Part shown: positions 1 through 8,271 of the stretch, piece by piece
Layout of the letters: every line of letters starts with the position of its first letter
Numbering within the stretch: position 1 is the stretch's first letter
DNA from: Sphingobium chungbukense
GTDB lineage: Bacteria > Pseudomonadota > Alphaproteobacteria > Sphingomonadales > Sphingomonadaceae
Reading direction: 5' to 3'
Length of the DNA stretch: 64,000 nt
Assembly (NCBI RefSeq): GCF_001005725.1
Contig: NZ_LBIC01000005.1
Location: 174,001 to 238,000, forward strand
The notes under the pieces: model-generated
Seen by the model: only the letters and a program-made list of their open reading frames with translations
Told to the model about the DNA's origin: nothing
Database searches by the model: none
Translations under genes and position numbers: made by a program

Positions 1-450
1 GATTTCGCGCCGGTCGATCTCAAGGCGCTGGTGGAGGATAGCGTCGAGGCGCTGGAACCCGTGATCGAGGAAAGCGGCCATCGCATCGCCCGGCTGGCGC
101 TGGCGGAGGCGCGGATCGTAGGCGATGGCCAGTTGCTGACGCAGATGGTCGTCAATCTGGTCGAGAATATATTGCGGCACACGCCCGGCGGGACCGAGAT
201 CGGGATCACGCTGGAGGCCGGGGAAGGCGGGACGGTGCTGAGCGTCGCGGATGACGGCCCCGGCATCGCGGAGCAGGACAGGGCGAAGGCGCTGGACCGC
301 TTTGGCCGCTTGTCGGGCGGGGGGCAGGTGAAGGGATATGGCTTCGGACTGCCGCTGGTCGCCGCGATCGCGCGGCTGCACGGCGGCACGCTGGAACTGG
401 AGGATGCGCGGCCAGGCCTGCTGGCGCGGGTGATCCTGCCGGGGGCCTAG
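1..450 (+). CDS. Sensor histidine kinase, C-terminal ATPase part (5' truncated by window)
   Basis: The reading frame is open from the first base, so the start and the sensing and dimerisation parts lie outside the window. What remains is about 149 residues of a GHKL-type ATPase. An N box (VNLVENILRHT) lies near residues 50-61, a G1 box (ADDGPGIAE) near 83-91, an F-box-like DRFGRL near 99-104, and a G2 box (GYGFGLPLV) near 112-120. In the family this domain binds ATP and phosphorylates a conserved His of the dimerisation domain, which then passes the phosphate to a response regulator. No regulator is visible on the right side, so a partner would be expected to the left. The fold is clear, the signal sensed is unknown. 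Confidence 0.9.
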   Translation, partial: DFAPVDLKALVEDSVEALEPVIEESGHRIARLALAEARIVGDGQLLTQMVVNLVENILRHTPGGTEIGITLEAGEGGTVLSVADDGPGIAEQDRAKALDRFGRLSGGGQVKGYGFGLPLVAAIARLHGGTLELEDARPGLLARVILPGA

Positions 451-463
451 GGTCAGGACCCTA

Positions 464-697
464 GACAGCGTGGACAAGTCCGGGATGTCGGGGAATGGCC
501 AGTTGCGGTCATTCTCAGCCGTTAAGCGCATCGTGCTCCTGCGAAGGCAGGAGCCCAGTTCAAACGGTGCGATGATCCACAGACGGCGGGACTGGGCTCC
601 TGCCTTCGCAGGAGCACGGTGTATTTCAAGGAAAGCAGGCGGTCCGCTTCCCACCCAATTCCTCCGTTCAGCGAGTCTTGAATTTGTCCTCGACCAC
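464..697. mobile_element. Miniature palindromic element, copy 1 (no coding capacity)
   Basis: A non-coding unit fills the gap between the kinase and the TonB receptor terminator. Its ends match copy 2 at 39487-39691: the left part begins GCGTGGACAAGTC (468-480) and the right part ends with a block reading GTTCAGCGAGTCTTGAATTT up to about 685. In copy 2 these ends are inverted repeats of each other. Between them is a 28-bp-arm palindrome (532-618) different in sequence from that of copy 2. A CTAG motif lies at 461-464, as at the left side of copy 2. The right terminus here is degenerate and its exact end is uncertain. It is probably mobilised in trans, if at all. Confidence 0.6.
532..618. repeat. 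REP-like palindrome inside miniature element copy 1
   Basis: Perfect 28-bp inverted arms at 532-559 and 591-618, with the core TCCTGCGAAGGCAGGA, are separated by a 31-bp loop. Palindromes with a GCGAAGGC core are common intergenic repeats in sphingomonads (family knowledge). Transcribed from either strand it would form a strong hairpin that could affect transcript ends. Confidence 0.75.
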
Positions 698-710
698 GTC
701 AGAGCGCATA

Positions 711-745
711 AAAAATGGCGCGCTGCTTGTCGCAGCGCGCCATTT
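711..745 (-). terminator. Rho-independent terminator of the TonB receptor gene
   Basis: A 14-bp perfect stem (713-726 with 732-745) has a 5-nt loop and lies about 20 bases past the receptor's stop codon. Read on the minus strand, the stem is followed by a run of T residues (complement of the A run at 710-715), the classic intrinsic terminator layout. Confidence 0.85.
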
Positions 746-765
746 CTTTCTCGATCCGCCTGGGA

Positions 766-3321
766 TCAGAACTTGATCGACGCTTCCACGCCGTAGGTGC
801 GCGGCGCGTTGAAGTTGCCATAGTCGCCCAGCACGTTGGCGATGCTGCCGTTCGACACGCTGGTGGTGGGAGCGGCGGGCAGGCTGTTCGACGGATCGCG
901 GCGGAACACATATTGCTCGTTGAACAGGTTGCGGCCCCAGAGGCTGAGCGTCAGGTTGCGGCCATGGCCGGTGCCGATGTCGGCGAGCGAGATGCGGCCG
1001 TTGAAGATCAGCGAGCTGTCATTCTTCGTGGCGAACTGGTCGAAGGCCTGGGTGGCCTGCGAATAGTTGCCGTCGAAGTGGAACTTCAGCTTCGTGTCGC
1101 CGCCGCCGATCGGCAGGGCATAGTCGATCGACCCGCTCGCGGCGTTGCGCGGCGTGAAGACGATGTAGAAGTTCTGATAGACGCTGGTCGACGCACCCGT
1201 CGTATCCGTGGCGGTGATCTTCACCGGCGGGATCTTCGTATAGGTGTAGGCGTAGGATGCATTCAGCGTCAGCCCGTCGATCGGCTCGACGGTCAGGTCA
1301 GCCTCAATACCGCGGATCTTGGTGATGCCGGGCGCGTTGATGGTGACGAGGTTGTTGAAGCTGCTGGTCCCGACGAACTGGATCGAGCTGATGTCGACCT
1401 GGCTGTTCTTGCGGTCCATGATGTAGCCGGCCAGGTTGAAGCGGGCACGATTGTTCCAGAAGTCCGACTTCAGGCCGACTTCGTAGGACTTCACGTCTTC
1501 AGGGTTGAAGGCCTGATAGTTGGACGTGCGCGAGCTGGCGCCGCCGGCGCGATAGCCGGTCGCATATTTGGCGTAGACATGCAGGCCGTTGCTGACGTCA
1601 TAGGCGACGGTCGCCATCGGGTTGAAGCGGTTCCAGGTGGCGTCCAGCGGCTTGTAGCCGACGCTGGCGGCGGGCGGCGTGGTGTCATAGTTGACGTTGC
1701 GCGAATAGTGCAGGACGCCCTTCTTCTCGTCATGCGTGTAGCGGCCGCCCACGGTGATGTGCAGCGCCTCGGTCGCGTTCCAGGTGACCTGGCCATAGGC
1801 GGCGTAGCTCTTGGACCAGACTTCCGAAGCACGGTCGATCGAGCAGCCGTTCACCGCCGAGCCGACGAAGGCCGGGGTGGATGCGGTGCAGAAGGGGATG
1901 CGGACATAGTTGGCGCCGGTGACCACGCCGGCCGCGTTCTTGACGGCAACGGCGCCCATGGAGCTGGGGGTCGCGGCATCGTCGCTGACATGTTCGTTGA
2001 AGTAGAAGCCGCCCACGACATAGTCGATGCTGCCCACGGTGCCGACAGCCTGCAGTTCCTGGCTGAACTGGCGCTGGCGCAGGTCGGCGAGGCTGTAGCG
2101 GCTGAAGGCGCAGGGTGCGGCTGCGGTGCAGGCGCTGGTGGTCGTGCCGAGGCCCAGATTGACCAGCGGCGGACGGTGGGCGCCGCCGCTATTGTCCCAC
2201 TGGGTCGCGTCGACGCCGCGCCACGCGGTGATCGAGCGCAGTTCGATCTCCGGCGAGACTTCCCACTTCAGCGTGTTGGTGAAGCCGTGGGTCTTGTCGA
2301 CGCTGACCTGCTGCGGCACGCCGATATCGGCGACGCCCATGCGCGTGTCGCCGTTCACGACCACGCCCGGCAGCAGCGGCTTGACCGGGCCGCCGGTCAG
2401 GTTGGTGTAGCTGGTGCCCGGAAGCTTGCAATTGGGCTGCGATGCCTGGGTGCCGTTGATACAATGATTGGGATCATAGTTCAGCAGCTGGCTGTAGAAG
2501 GGCGTATTCTGGTCCTTCGCAATGTCATAGGCGAAGTCGTTGGTGATGCTGCTGGTCGGCTGCCAGCGCACGGCGGCGCGGCCGCCCTTGCGGTTGTAAT
2601 AGTTCCAGCCGACCTGGCCCGCCATCGGGTTGCGGGTGGTCGCGTCCTGATGCTGGATCACGCCGTCCAGCTTGATCGAGAAGCCCGCGATCTTGGGCAG
2701 GTCGATATGGGCATCGGCGGTGCGGCCGCCATAATTGCCCGCGCCAGCCTCCACGCGGCCGCCCCATTCGCCGGTCGGGGCCTTGCTGACGATGCTGAGC
2801 GCGCCGCCTTCGGTGTTGCGGCCGAACAGCGTGCCCTGGGGGCCCTTCAGCACTTCGACGCGCTCGACGTCGAACAGCGCGGCGTTCAGGCCATGCTGGC
2901 GGCCCATGTAGACGCCGTCGACATAGATGCCCACGCCCTGTTCGCGGGCGGGCTGGTTGGCGTCGAGCGGCACGATGCCGCGAATGCCGATGGTGAGGGC
3001 CGACTGGCGCGCTTCGAAGGTCGCGATGCGCAGCGACGGGACGGCGCCGTCGGCGAGGTCGTAAAGGCTGGCGACGTGGCGGTCCTTGAGCGCTTCCGTG
3101 CTCATCACCGCCATGGAGATGGGGGTTTCCTGGAGATTGGTTTCGCGCTTGGTCGCGGTGACGACGATGGTGCCGAGGCCGGCATCTTCGGCGGCGGCGC
3201 TCGCGGCGTCGACGGCAGGCTGATCGGCGGTGGCGGCAAAGGCAAGCGCGGGTGCGGAAACCGACGCCAGCAGCAGGCCGCCCAGCGACATGCGCAGCAA
3301 GCTGGTGGAAGTGCGAATCAT
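766..3321 (-). CDS. TonB-dependent outer-membrane receptor
   Basis: An 851-residue outer-membrane receptor that takes up a ligand using TonB energy. The ATG at 3321 was chosen because it gives a signal peptide (residues 1 to about 30, ending SAPALAFA) and is preceded by an AAGGGG ribosome site. The frame is open 26 codons further upstream, but without signal-peptide character. A TonB-box-like TIVVTATK is at 51-58, followed by a plug domain (LQETPISMAVMS, then GPQGTLFGRNTEGG) and a long beta-barrel ending in Phe (EASIKF), as usual for exported barrels. Sphingomonads carry many such receptors for organic ligands as well as iron chelates. The ligand cannot be told. A palindrome in the upstream region (3394-3408) suggests regulation, and a terminator follows. 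Confidence 0.95.
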   Translation of the reverse strand: MIRTSTSLLRMSLGGLLLASVSAPALAFAATADQPAVDAASAAAEDAGLGTIVVTATKRETNLQETPISMAVMSTEALKDRHVASLYDLADGAVPSLRIATFEARQSALTIGIRGIVPLDANQPAREQGVGIYVDGVYMGRQHGLNAALFDVERVEVLKGPQGTLFGRNTEGGALSIVSKAPTGEWGGRVEAGAGNYGGRTADAHIDLPKIAGFSIKLDGVIQHQDATTRNPMAGQVGWNYYNRKGGRAAVRWQPTSSITNDFAYDIAKDQNTPFYSQLLNYDPNHCINGTQASQPNCKLPGTSYTNLTGGPVKPLLPGVVVNGDTRMGVADIGVPQQVSVDKTHGFTNTLKWEVSPEIELRSITAWRGVDATQWDNSGGAHRPPLVNLGLGTTTSACTAAAPCAFSRYSLADLRQRQFSQELQAVGTVGSIDYVVGGFYFNEHVSDDAATPSSMGAVAVKNAAGVVTGANYVRIPFCTASTPAFVGSAVNGCSIDRASEVWSKSYAAYGQVTWNATEALHITVGGRYTHDEKKGVLHYSRNVNYDTTPPAASVGYKPLDATWNRFNPMATVAYDVSNGLHVYAKYATGYRAGGASSRTSNYQAFNPEDVKSYEVGLKSDFWNNRARFNLAGYIMDRKNSQVDISSIQFVGTSSFNNLVTINAPGITKIRGIEADLTVEPIDGLTLNASYAYTYTKIPPVKITATDTTGASTSVYQNFYIVFTPRNAASGSIDYALPIGGGDTKLKFHFDGNYSQATQAFDQFATKNDSSLIFNGRISLADIGTGHGRNLTLSLWGRNLFNEQYVFRRDPSNSLPAAPTTSVSNGSIANVLGDYGNFNAPRTYGVEASIKF

Positions 3322-3393
3322 GACTGATAACCCCTTTTCTAGTCCATCGAGTGGATGCGGGGCGGCCACTAGGGGCGCATCACAACATTTTTG

Positions 3394-3408
3394 TGACAAT
3401 CATTGTCA
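3394..3408. promoter_or_regulatory. Palindrome upstream of the TonB receptor
   Basis: TGACAAT-C-ATTGTCA is a perfect 7-bp inverted repeat with one central base, about 75 bases upstream of the receptor start and inside an AT-rich stretch (3390-3560) that contrasts with the GC-rich genes. It is placed where a repressor or activator could act on the receptor promoter. The binding protein is unknown. Confidence 0.5.
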
Positions 3409-3602
3409 TAATTAGAATATAACTATGTCATTTTCGGTTCATTTTCGGAAAATATCAGTATTTTCCGGGAGTTTTCGTGGACTATCCACCTATGATACGG
3501 AAAGGGAAAGCAGAAAAATTTTATCGTTTCAGGATGATTTAAAGACGAAAATATAAGATATTGTTTCGACGTTCAATATCATGGGGGCTCGTCTTTCATC
3601 CA

Positions 3603-4631
3603 TCATGTCCGTCGGCCCATGTCAAAGATGGCGGTATAGCCGACATGATCCGAAAGCATGGCGCCGGTAGCGTCATGGCCGAACGGCACCTCTATCCCGC
3701 GCAAAGTCATGTTCGTCGTCGCGCCCGGCGCGAAAAATTCCCAATCGCGGGCGCGTTGGCGGGACAGGAGGGCGTCGGTTGACAGCGCGATTCCGATATT
3801 CCGGGCAGCGTCATAGGCATTGTCGACCATGACGCCTGGCGTCCAGTCCCGGGTGGCATGATCGATCAGCGCCGCGCGCCGGGCGGGCGTCTGTCCGGCG
3901 TTGAAATCGCCCGCGACGACCAGTGGATTGCGGGGGTCGTGATTGTGCCGGATGAACTGGCCGAGATCGGCAAGTTCCTCCGCAAAGGCATGATTGGAGC
4001 GTTCGTCCGCCACGCGGGACGCGCGGCGGCTGTTGAGATGGGTGGTGACGATGTCCACCGGATCGGCCTGTCCCGGCAGCCGGATGCGGGCGAGCAGCGC
4101 GCCCTTGTTCGCGAGGCAGTCGAACCCGGCGCAGGCAAAGGTCGGGAAAACCATGCGGCGGACGTCGACGATCGGATAATCGGACAGGATTTGAAGGCCG
4201 CTGCCCGCATATTTGCCGATTCCTTCGCCATGGAGCCAGCTTTCCCGTGCGGCGAAGCGCAGGTCGGCGGGACCGGGCGTCAGATCGCTGCCGGCGTCGT
4301 CGTCCGCGCCGTACACGACATAGGGGTAGCCTGCTGCCTGCCCTATCGCCTGGGCCTCGCTGGTGAAGGCTTCCTGGAGCACGACGACATGGGGATTGCG
4401 CCCCTGTACCCGGAGCGTGCGCAGCGTTGCGGCGATGCGGGCGAAATCGGCGGGCCGGCCCCAGGCCATCGGCCACGGCAGCCCGTGAATATTGTAGGTC
4501 AGCACCGATAGCTGCCCTGAGAAGGGGACCGGGACGGCGGGCGGCGACAGGCTGTGCGAATCGGTCGATGGGGCCGTCGCGACCAGTGCGATGGTGGCTA
4601 TCATCCGTGCGGCTCGTCCGAAAATGCGCAC
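3603..4631 (-). CDS. Secreted endonuclease/exonuclease/phosphatase-family hydrolase
   Basis: 342 residues. The N-terminus has a basic start and a hydrophobic stretch (MIATIALVATA) typical of an export signal. The EEP fold is shown by LTYNIHG (44-50), the metal-binding Glu in VVLQEAF (E86), TTHLNS, VAGDFNAG, and the C-terminal SDHVGYTAIFD with catalytic His near 329. The family hydrolyses phosphodiesters using a divalent metal and includes DNase I-like nucleases, sphingomyelinases and sugar or lipid phosphatases. Export favours a scavenging or lipid-directed role over DNA repair. Its substrate is not clear. It stands alone, divergent from the glycan-type operon at 4867. Confidence 0.85.
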   Translation of the reverse strand: MRIFGRAARMIATIALVATAPSTDSHSLSPPAVPVPFSGQLSVLTYNIHGLPWPMAWGRPADFARIAATLRTLRVQGRNPHVVVLQEAFTSEAQAIGQAAGYPYVVYGADDDAGSDLTPGPADLRFAARESWLHGEGIGKYAGSGLQILSDYPIVDVRRMVFPTFACAGFDCLANKGALLARIRLPGQADPVDIVTTHLNSRRASRVADERSNHAFAEELADLGQFIRHNHDPRNPLVVAGDFNAGQTPARRAALIDHATRDWTPGVMVDNAYDAARNIGIALSTDALLSRQRARDWEFFAPGATTNMTLRGIEVPFGHDATGAMLSDHVGYTAIFDMGRRT

Positions 4632-4866
4632 CTTCTCTCTCCTGCGGGGACGGGCAGATGACGGCAGGGAAGAGCGGCCGCCGCAGTTGTCGCCGAAGAT
4701 GAAAAAGAGTTCATGAAAGTGACGGGCTGCGGTTGCCGCATGGGGTGTCGTCCTGAATGCAGGAGCGAAAAGCCATGGGCATGATCTGGACTGTCATCAT
4801 CAAGTCATCGGCCGCGACCATAGCGGCGCCTGTAAATGGGTCTGCTTCAGTCTGTGGGGGACAGTC

Positions 4867-5604
4867 GTGAAGAAACTTCTCTTGTCTATTCACGATGTTG
4901 GGCCGCGCTTCGAATCCGAGGTCGACCTGCTGCTGGACCGGCTGGCCCGCCATGTTCCCGTGGGGCGGCTGGCGATGCTGGTCGTGCCGGACCATTGGGG
5001 CGGCCATCCGTTGCGGGCGGACAGTGATTTTGCCGGGCGGCTGCGGCGCTGGTCGGATGCGGGCGTCAGCATGTTCGCCCATGGCTGGTTCCACCGCGAC
5101 ATGGCGACGCATGACGGCGCGGCGGCGCGGTTCAAGGCGCGGCACATGACCGCGGGGGAAGGCGAGTTTCTGGGGCTGGACAAGGCGACCGCGGAACGGC
5201 GCATGATCGATGCGCGCGACCTGATCCAGTCCATCACCGGCCGTCCGGTCGCGGGTTTCGTCGCCCCGGCCTGGCTGTACGGTCCATCGGCGCTGGAGGC
5301 GCTGGCGGAGAGCGGCTTTGCGCTGGCGGAGGACCATATGAAGGTCTGGCAGCCGTCGACGGGCCGGGTGCTGGCGCGGGGGCCGGTGCTGACATGGGCC
5401 AGCCGCAGCCGGGCGCGCATTGCATCGTCCCTGCTGGCGGCGCGGCTGTTGCCGCCGCTGCTGCGCCACGCGGCGGTGGCGCGGGTCGCCGTCCATCCGG
5501 GGGATGCGCATGTGCCGCGCCTGTTGGCGAGTATCGACCGAGCCCTGCGCCGCCTGACGCGGACGCATGAGGCGGGCCGCTATGACGACCTGCTGGCGGG
5601 CTGA
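4867..5604 (+). CDS. DUF2334 / polysaccharide-deacetylase-like protein
   Basis: 245 residues with no signal peptide. The opening LLLSIHDVGP (residues 4-13) is the DUF2334 signature, with Asp10 and the His residues of AHGWFHRD (71-78) as likely metal ligands of a NodB-like deacetylase fold. A VAGFVAPAW motif follows in the middle. The family is thought to remove acyl groups from carbohydrate substrates, but many members are uncharacterised. It is the first gene of a run of five closely spaced genes, ending 4 bases before a GT4 glycosyltransferase. This suggests a role in trimming or modifying the glycan built by that operon. Confidence 0.8.
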   Translation: MKKLLLSIHDVGPRFESEVDLLLDRLARHVPVGRLAMLVVPDHWGGHPLRADSDFAGRLRRWSDAGVSMFAHGWFHRDMATHDGAAARFKARHMTAGEGEFLGLDKATAERRMIDARDLIQSITGRPVAGFVAPAWLYGPSALEALAESGFALAEDHMKVWQPSTGRVLARGPVLTWASRSRARIASSLLAARLLPPLLRHAAVARVAVHPGDAHVPRLLASIDRALRRLTRTHEAGRYDDLLAG

Positions 5605-5608
5605 ATCC

Positions 5609-6829
5609 ATGCGCGTGCTGACCTTCCTCCACAGTTTCGAACCCGGCGGGGTGGAGCGCGTCGCCTTGCGGCTGGTGCGCCGCTGGCGCGAGCAGGGCGT
5701 TGATGCGCCGCTGTTCATGGGACGCGGCGACGGCGCGATGCGGGGGGAGCTGGGCGAGGGGCTGGATGTCATCATGCCCACGCCGCCGCGCTTTTCCATC
5801 GCCTGGTGCGAGACGCTCTGGATGATCGTGACCCTGCCGGGCGTGATCCGGCGGTTGCGGCCCGATATATTGTTCTGCGCGGGCAACAGCTATGCGGTGG
5901 TCGCGGTGGCGATGAAGGGACTGCTCGGCCGCCGCTGCCCGCCGGTCGTCGCCAAGATCAGCAATGATCTGGAACGGCGCGACATGCCCTGGGCGGGGCG
6001 GATATTCTACCGCCTCTGGCTGCGGGTGCAGGGGCGTTTCATCGATCACTTCATCGCCATGGCGCCGGGGCTGGAGGCGGAGATCGCGACGCTCATCCGT
6101 CCGCGCCGCGCCATGACCCGTTATCCCGCGATCAGCGTCATTCCCGACCCCGCGCTGTCGCTGGCGCAGATCGACCGCCTGCGGGCGGGAGCCATGGCCG
6201 GACCGGCGGTGGAGGGGCGGCGCTTCGTCGCCATCGGCCGGTTGGCGCGGCAGAAGAATTTCGCCCTGATGCTGGAGGCCTTCGCGCGGGGCGCGGGGCC
6301 GCAGGACCGGCTCATGCTCTATGGCGATGGCCCCGACCGACGTGGGCTTGAGCGGCTGGCCGACCGGCTGGGCCTTTCGGGGCGCGTGCATTTCGCGGGG
6401 CATGTGCCCGATCCCGCATCCCATATCGGGCATGGCGACATCTTCCTGCTTTCCTCCGACTATGAGGGCGTTCCCGCCGTCCTGTTGGAGGCGCTGGCGA
6501 CCGGGCAGGCGATCATTGCGACCGAGTGCAGCGCGGCGATGCGCGCGCTGCTGGGCGATGGCGCGCTGGGCCGGCTGGTTCCGGTCGGCGACGCCGCGGC
6601 CCTGGCCGATGCCATCGCGCAGGCCGGCGGGATCGTCCAGGACGACGCGGCGAGCCTGGCTCAGGCCCGCCGTTTCACGCTGGAAGCGGCGGCACCCCTT
6701 TACCTTGCCGATTTCACCGCCCTGGCCCGCCTCGGCGGCTCCAGTGAAAAATCGCAGCCGGAACGACTGTGGCTTCCGGCCGGCGGCGACGTCACCCCTT
6801 CCAGCCCATCAAGACGAGCATTTCCATGA
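5609..6829 (+). CDS. Glycosyltransferase family 4
   Basis: A 406-residue GT-B glycosyltransferase. The ATG at 5609 lies just behind the previous stop and starts with the typical MRVLTFLHSFEPGGVERV, where the glycine-rich loop is followed by Glu. The C-terminal donor-binding half contains VAIGRLARQKNF, LYGDGPDR and the EX7E-type segment YEGVPAVLLEALATG (EGVPAVLLE). GT4 enzymes transfer a sugar from a nucleotide-activated donor with retention. The acceptor is unknown. Its stop overlaps the next start by 4 bases (ATGA), so translation is probably coupled. Confidence 0.9.
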   Translation: MRVLTFLHSFEPGGVERVALRLVRRWREQGVDAPLFMGRGDGAMRGELGEGLDVIMPTPPRFSIAWCETLWMIVTLPGVIRRLRPDILFCAGNSYAVVAVAMKGLLGRRCPPVVAKISNDLERRDMPWAGRIFYRLWLRVQGRFIDHFIAMAPGLEAEIATLIRPRRAMTRYPAISVIPDPALSLAQIDRLRAGAMAGPAVEGRRFVAIGRLARQKNFALMLEAFARGAGPQDRLMLYGDGPDRRGLERLADRLGLSGRVHFAGHVPDPASHIGHGDIFLLSSDYEGVPAVLLEALATGQAIIATECSAAMRALLGDGALGRLVPVGDAAALADAIAQAGGIVQDDAASLAQARRFTLEAAAPLYLADFTALARLGGSSEKSQPERLWLPAGGDVTPSSPSRRAFP

Positions 6830-7767
6830 TCGGAGAAACCTCAACCGGCCTCCTCAACCCCACGGTCGCATCACTGGACGGCGCGCTTGATCCCAAGCCG
6901 CTGATCCAATCGGGCCGCAACTGGACCCGATGGGCGGGGCCGCTGGTGTCCGTGCTGATCCTGGTCGTGGCGTTGCACCAGTTCCGCGACATCGACCCGC
7001 GCCGCCTGTGGGCGCTGATGCCGGTGTCGCTGACCTTCTGGTTCGCCTTCGCGCTCTATTATCTGGCTGGGCCGATTTCCGAATGGGTGATCTTCCGGCG
7101 CCTTTGGGCGATCCCGGCGGAAGGTTTCGGCGCGCTGCTGCGCAAGCTGGTCAGCAACGAGATCCTGCTCGGTTATCTGGGTGAGGTCTATTTCTACGCC
7201 TGGGCGCGGCGCAACAGCCGGATCACCACCGCCCCCTTCGGCGCGATCAAGGATGTGACCATCCTGTCCGCGCTGGTCGGCAACGGCGTGACGCTGCTGA
7301 TGGTGGCGCTGGCCCTGCCCTTGCTGGGCGCGGTCGATGCGGGGCTGAACCGCTGGGAGGTCGGCGGGTCGATTCTGTTCGTGCTCGCCTCGTCGCTGGT
7401 GGCGATGCTGCTGCGGCGGCGGCTCTTCACCCTGCCGCGCCGGGATCTGTGGATGGTGTCGGGCATCCACCTGGCGCGCATCGTGGCGACGACCGTGCTG
7501 GCGGCGGTGATGTGGCATCTGCTGCTGCCCGACATTGCGATTAGCTGGTGGATATTGCTCGGCACGCTGCGCCAGCTTGTCTCCCGCCTGCCGTTGTTGC
7601 CCAACAAGGATGTGGTGTTCGCCAGCATGGCGGCCTTCCTGATCGGACGCGACAGCGAGATCGTGTCGGCCATGGCGCTGATGGCGTCGCTGATCCTGGC
7701 CGCGCATCTGCTGGTCGGTATGGTGCTGGGCGTGACCGAATTGCTGCGCGAAAGCCGCACCGCATGA
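6826..7767 (+). CDS. Multi-spanning membrane protein of the glycan-type operon
   Basis: 313 residues starting MIGETSTGLL, at an ATG that overlaps the stop of the glycosyltransferase. Several hydrophobic segments are seen: GPLVSVLILVVALHQF near 30-45, PVSLTFWFAFALYYLAG near 65-81, then further ones near 140-200, around 215-240 and at the C-terminus. The architecture resembles the flippase-like/UPF0104 type of integral membrane protein found in glycan loci, but I see no diagnostic motif, so that is only a possibility. Placed between two glycosyltransferases, it may move or hold a lipid-linked intermediate. Confidence 0.75.
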   Translation: MIGETSTGLLNPTVASLDGALDPKPLIQSGRNWTRWAGPLVSVLILVVALHQFRDIDPRRLWALMPVSLTFWFAFALYYLAGPISEWVIFRRLWAIPAEGFGALLRKLVSNEILLGYLGEVYFYAWARRNSRITTAPFGAIKDVTILSALVGNGVTLLMVALALPLLGAVDAGLNRWEVGGSILFVLASSLVAMLLRRRLFTLPRRDLWMVSGIHLARIVATTVLAAVMWHLLLPDIAISWWILLGTLRQLVSRLPLLPNKDVVFASMAAFLIGRDSEIVSAMALMASLILAAHLLVGMVLGVTELLRESRTA

Positions 7768-8267
7768 TCGCGGTCATCCTTCTGGCGGGCGCGGCCATCC
7801 CGTCGACGCCCGATCTCGGCAAGGCGGAGGGGCAGTGTCGCGCCAATGAGAATGGCCCGGCATTCCTGGTCGAGGTGCTGGGCCTCAAGGATCGCAAGGG
7901 CCGGCTCAAGCTGGAACTCTATCCCGCCAATGACGAGGATTTCCTGGCCGACGACAATATATTGGTCGGGGCGGGAAAGGTTTTCCGCCGGGTGGAGGAG
8001 GCGACGCCTGCCGCCGGTCCGGTGCAGCTTTGCATCCGCGCGCCGGGACCGGGCACCTATGCGCTCAGCCTGATGCACGACCGGGATGCCAATCGCCGCT
8101 TTTCGCTGTCGATCGACGGCATCGGTTTCCCCGGCAATCCCAAGCTGGGCTGGTCCAAGCCCCATGCCGCCGCGGCCCGCGCGACGGTCGGGTCGGGACC
8201 GGCGCGGATCGCCATCACCATGAATTATCGCCGGGGGCTTTTCGCCTTCGGCCCGCTGGAGAAATGA
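7764..8267 (+). CDS. DUF2141-family exported protein
   Basis: 167 residues. The ATG overlaps the previous stop (ATGA). A short hydrophobic leader (MIAVILLAGAAIPS) is followed by a beta-rich domain with LKLELYPANDEDFL and the DUF2141-like motif APGPGTYALSLMHDRDANR (last part ...DVNGNG-like in the family). DUF2141 proteins are small periplasmic beta-sandwich proteins of unknown function, often near glycan or cell-surface genes. It lies within the five-gene run and ends 4 bases before the next glycosyltransferase. Confidence 0.8.
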   Translation: MIAVILLAGAAIPSTPDLGKAEGQCRANENGPAFLVEVLGLKDRKGRLKLELYPANDEDFLADDNILVGAGKVFRRVEEATPAAGPVQLCIRAPGPGTYALSLMHDRDANRRFSLSIDGIGFPGNPKLGWSKPHAAAARATVGSGPARIAITMNYRRGLFAFGPLEK

Positions 8268-8271
8268 CGCG

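Noticed and set aside
715-3327. Long frame on the plus strand (870 codons) opposite the TonB receptor
   Set aside because: It mirrors the receptor gene, which has clear family motifs, a signal peptide and terminator. High G+C makes long antisense frames common.
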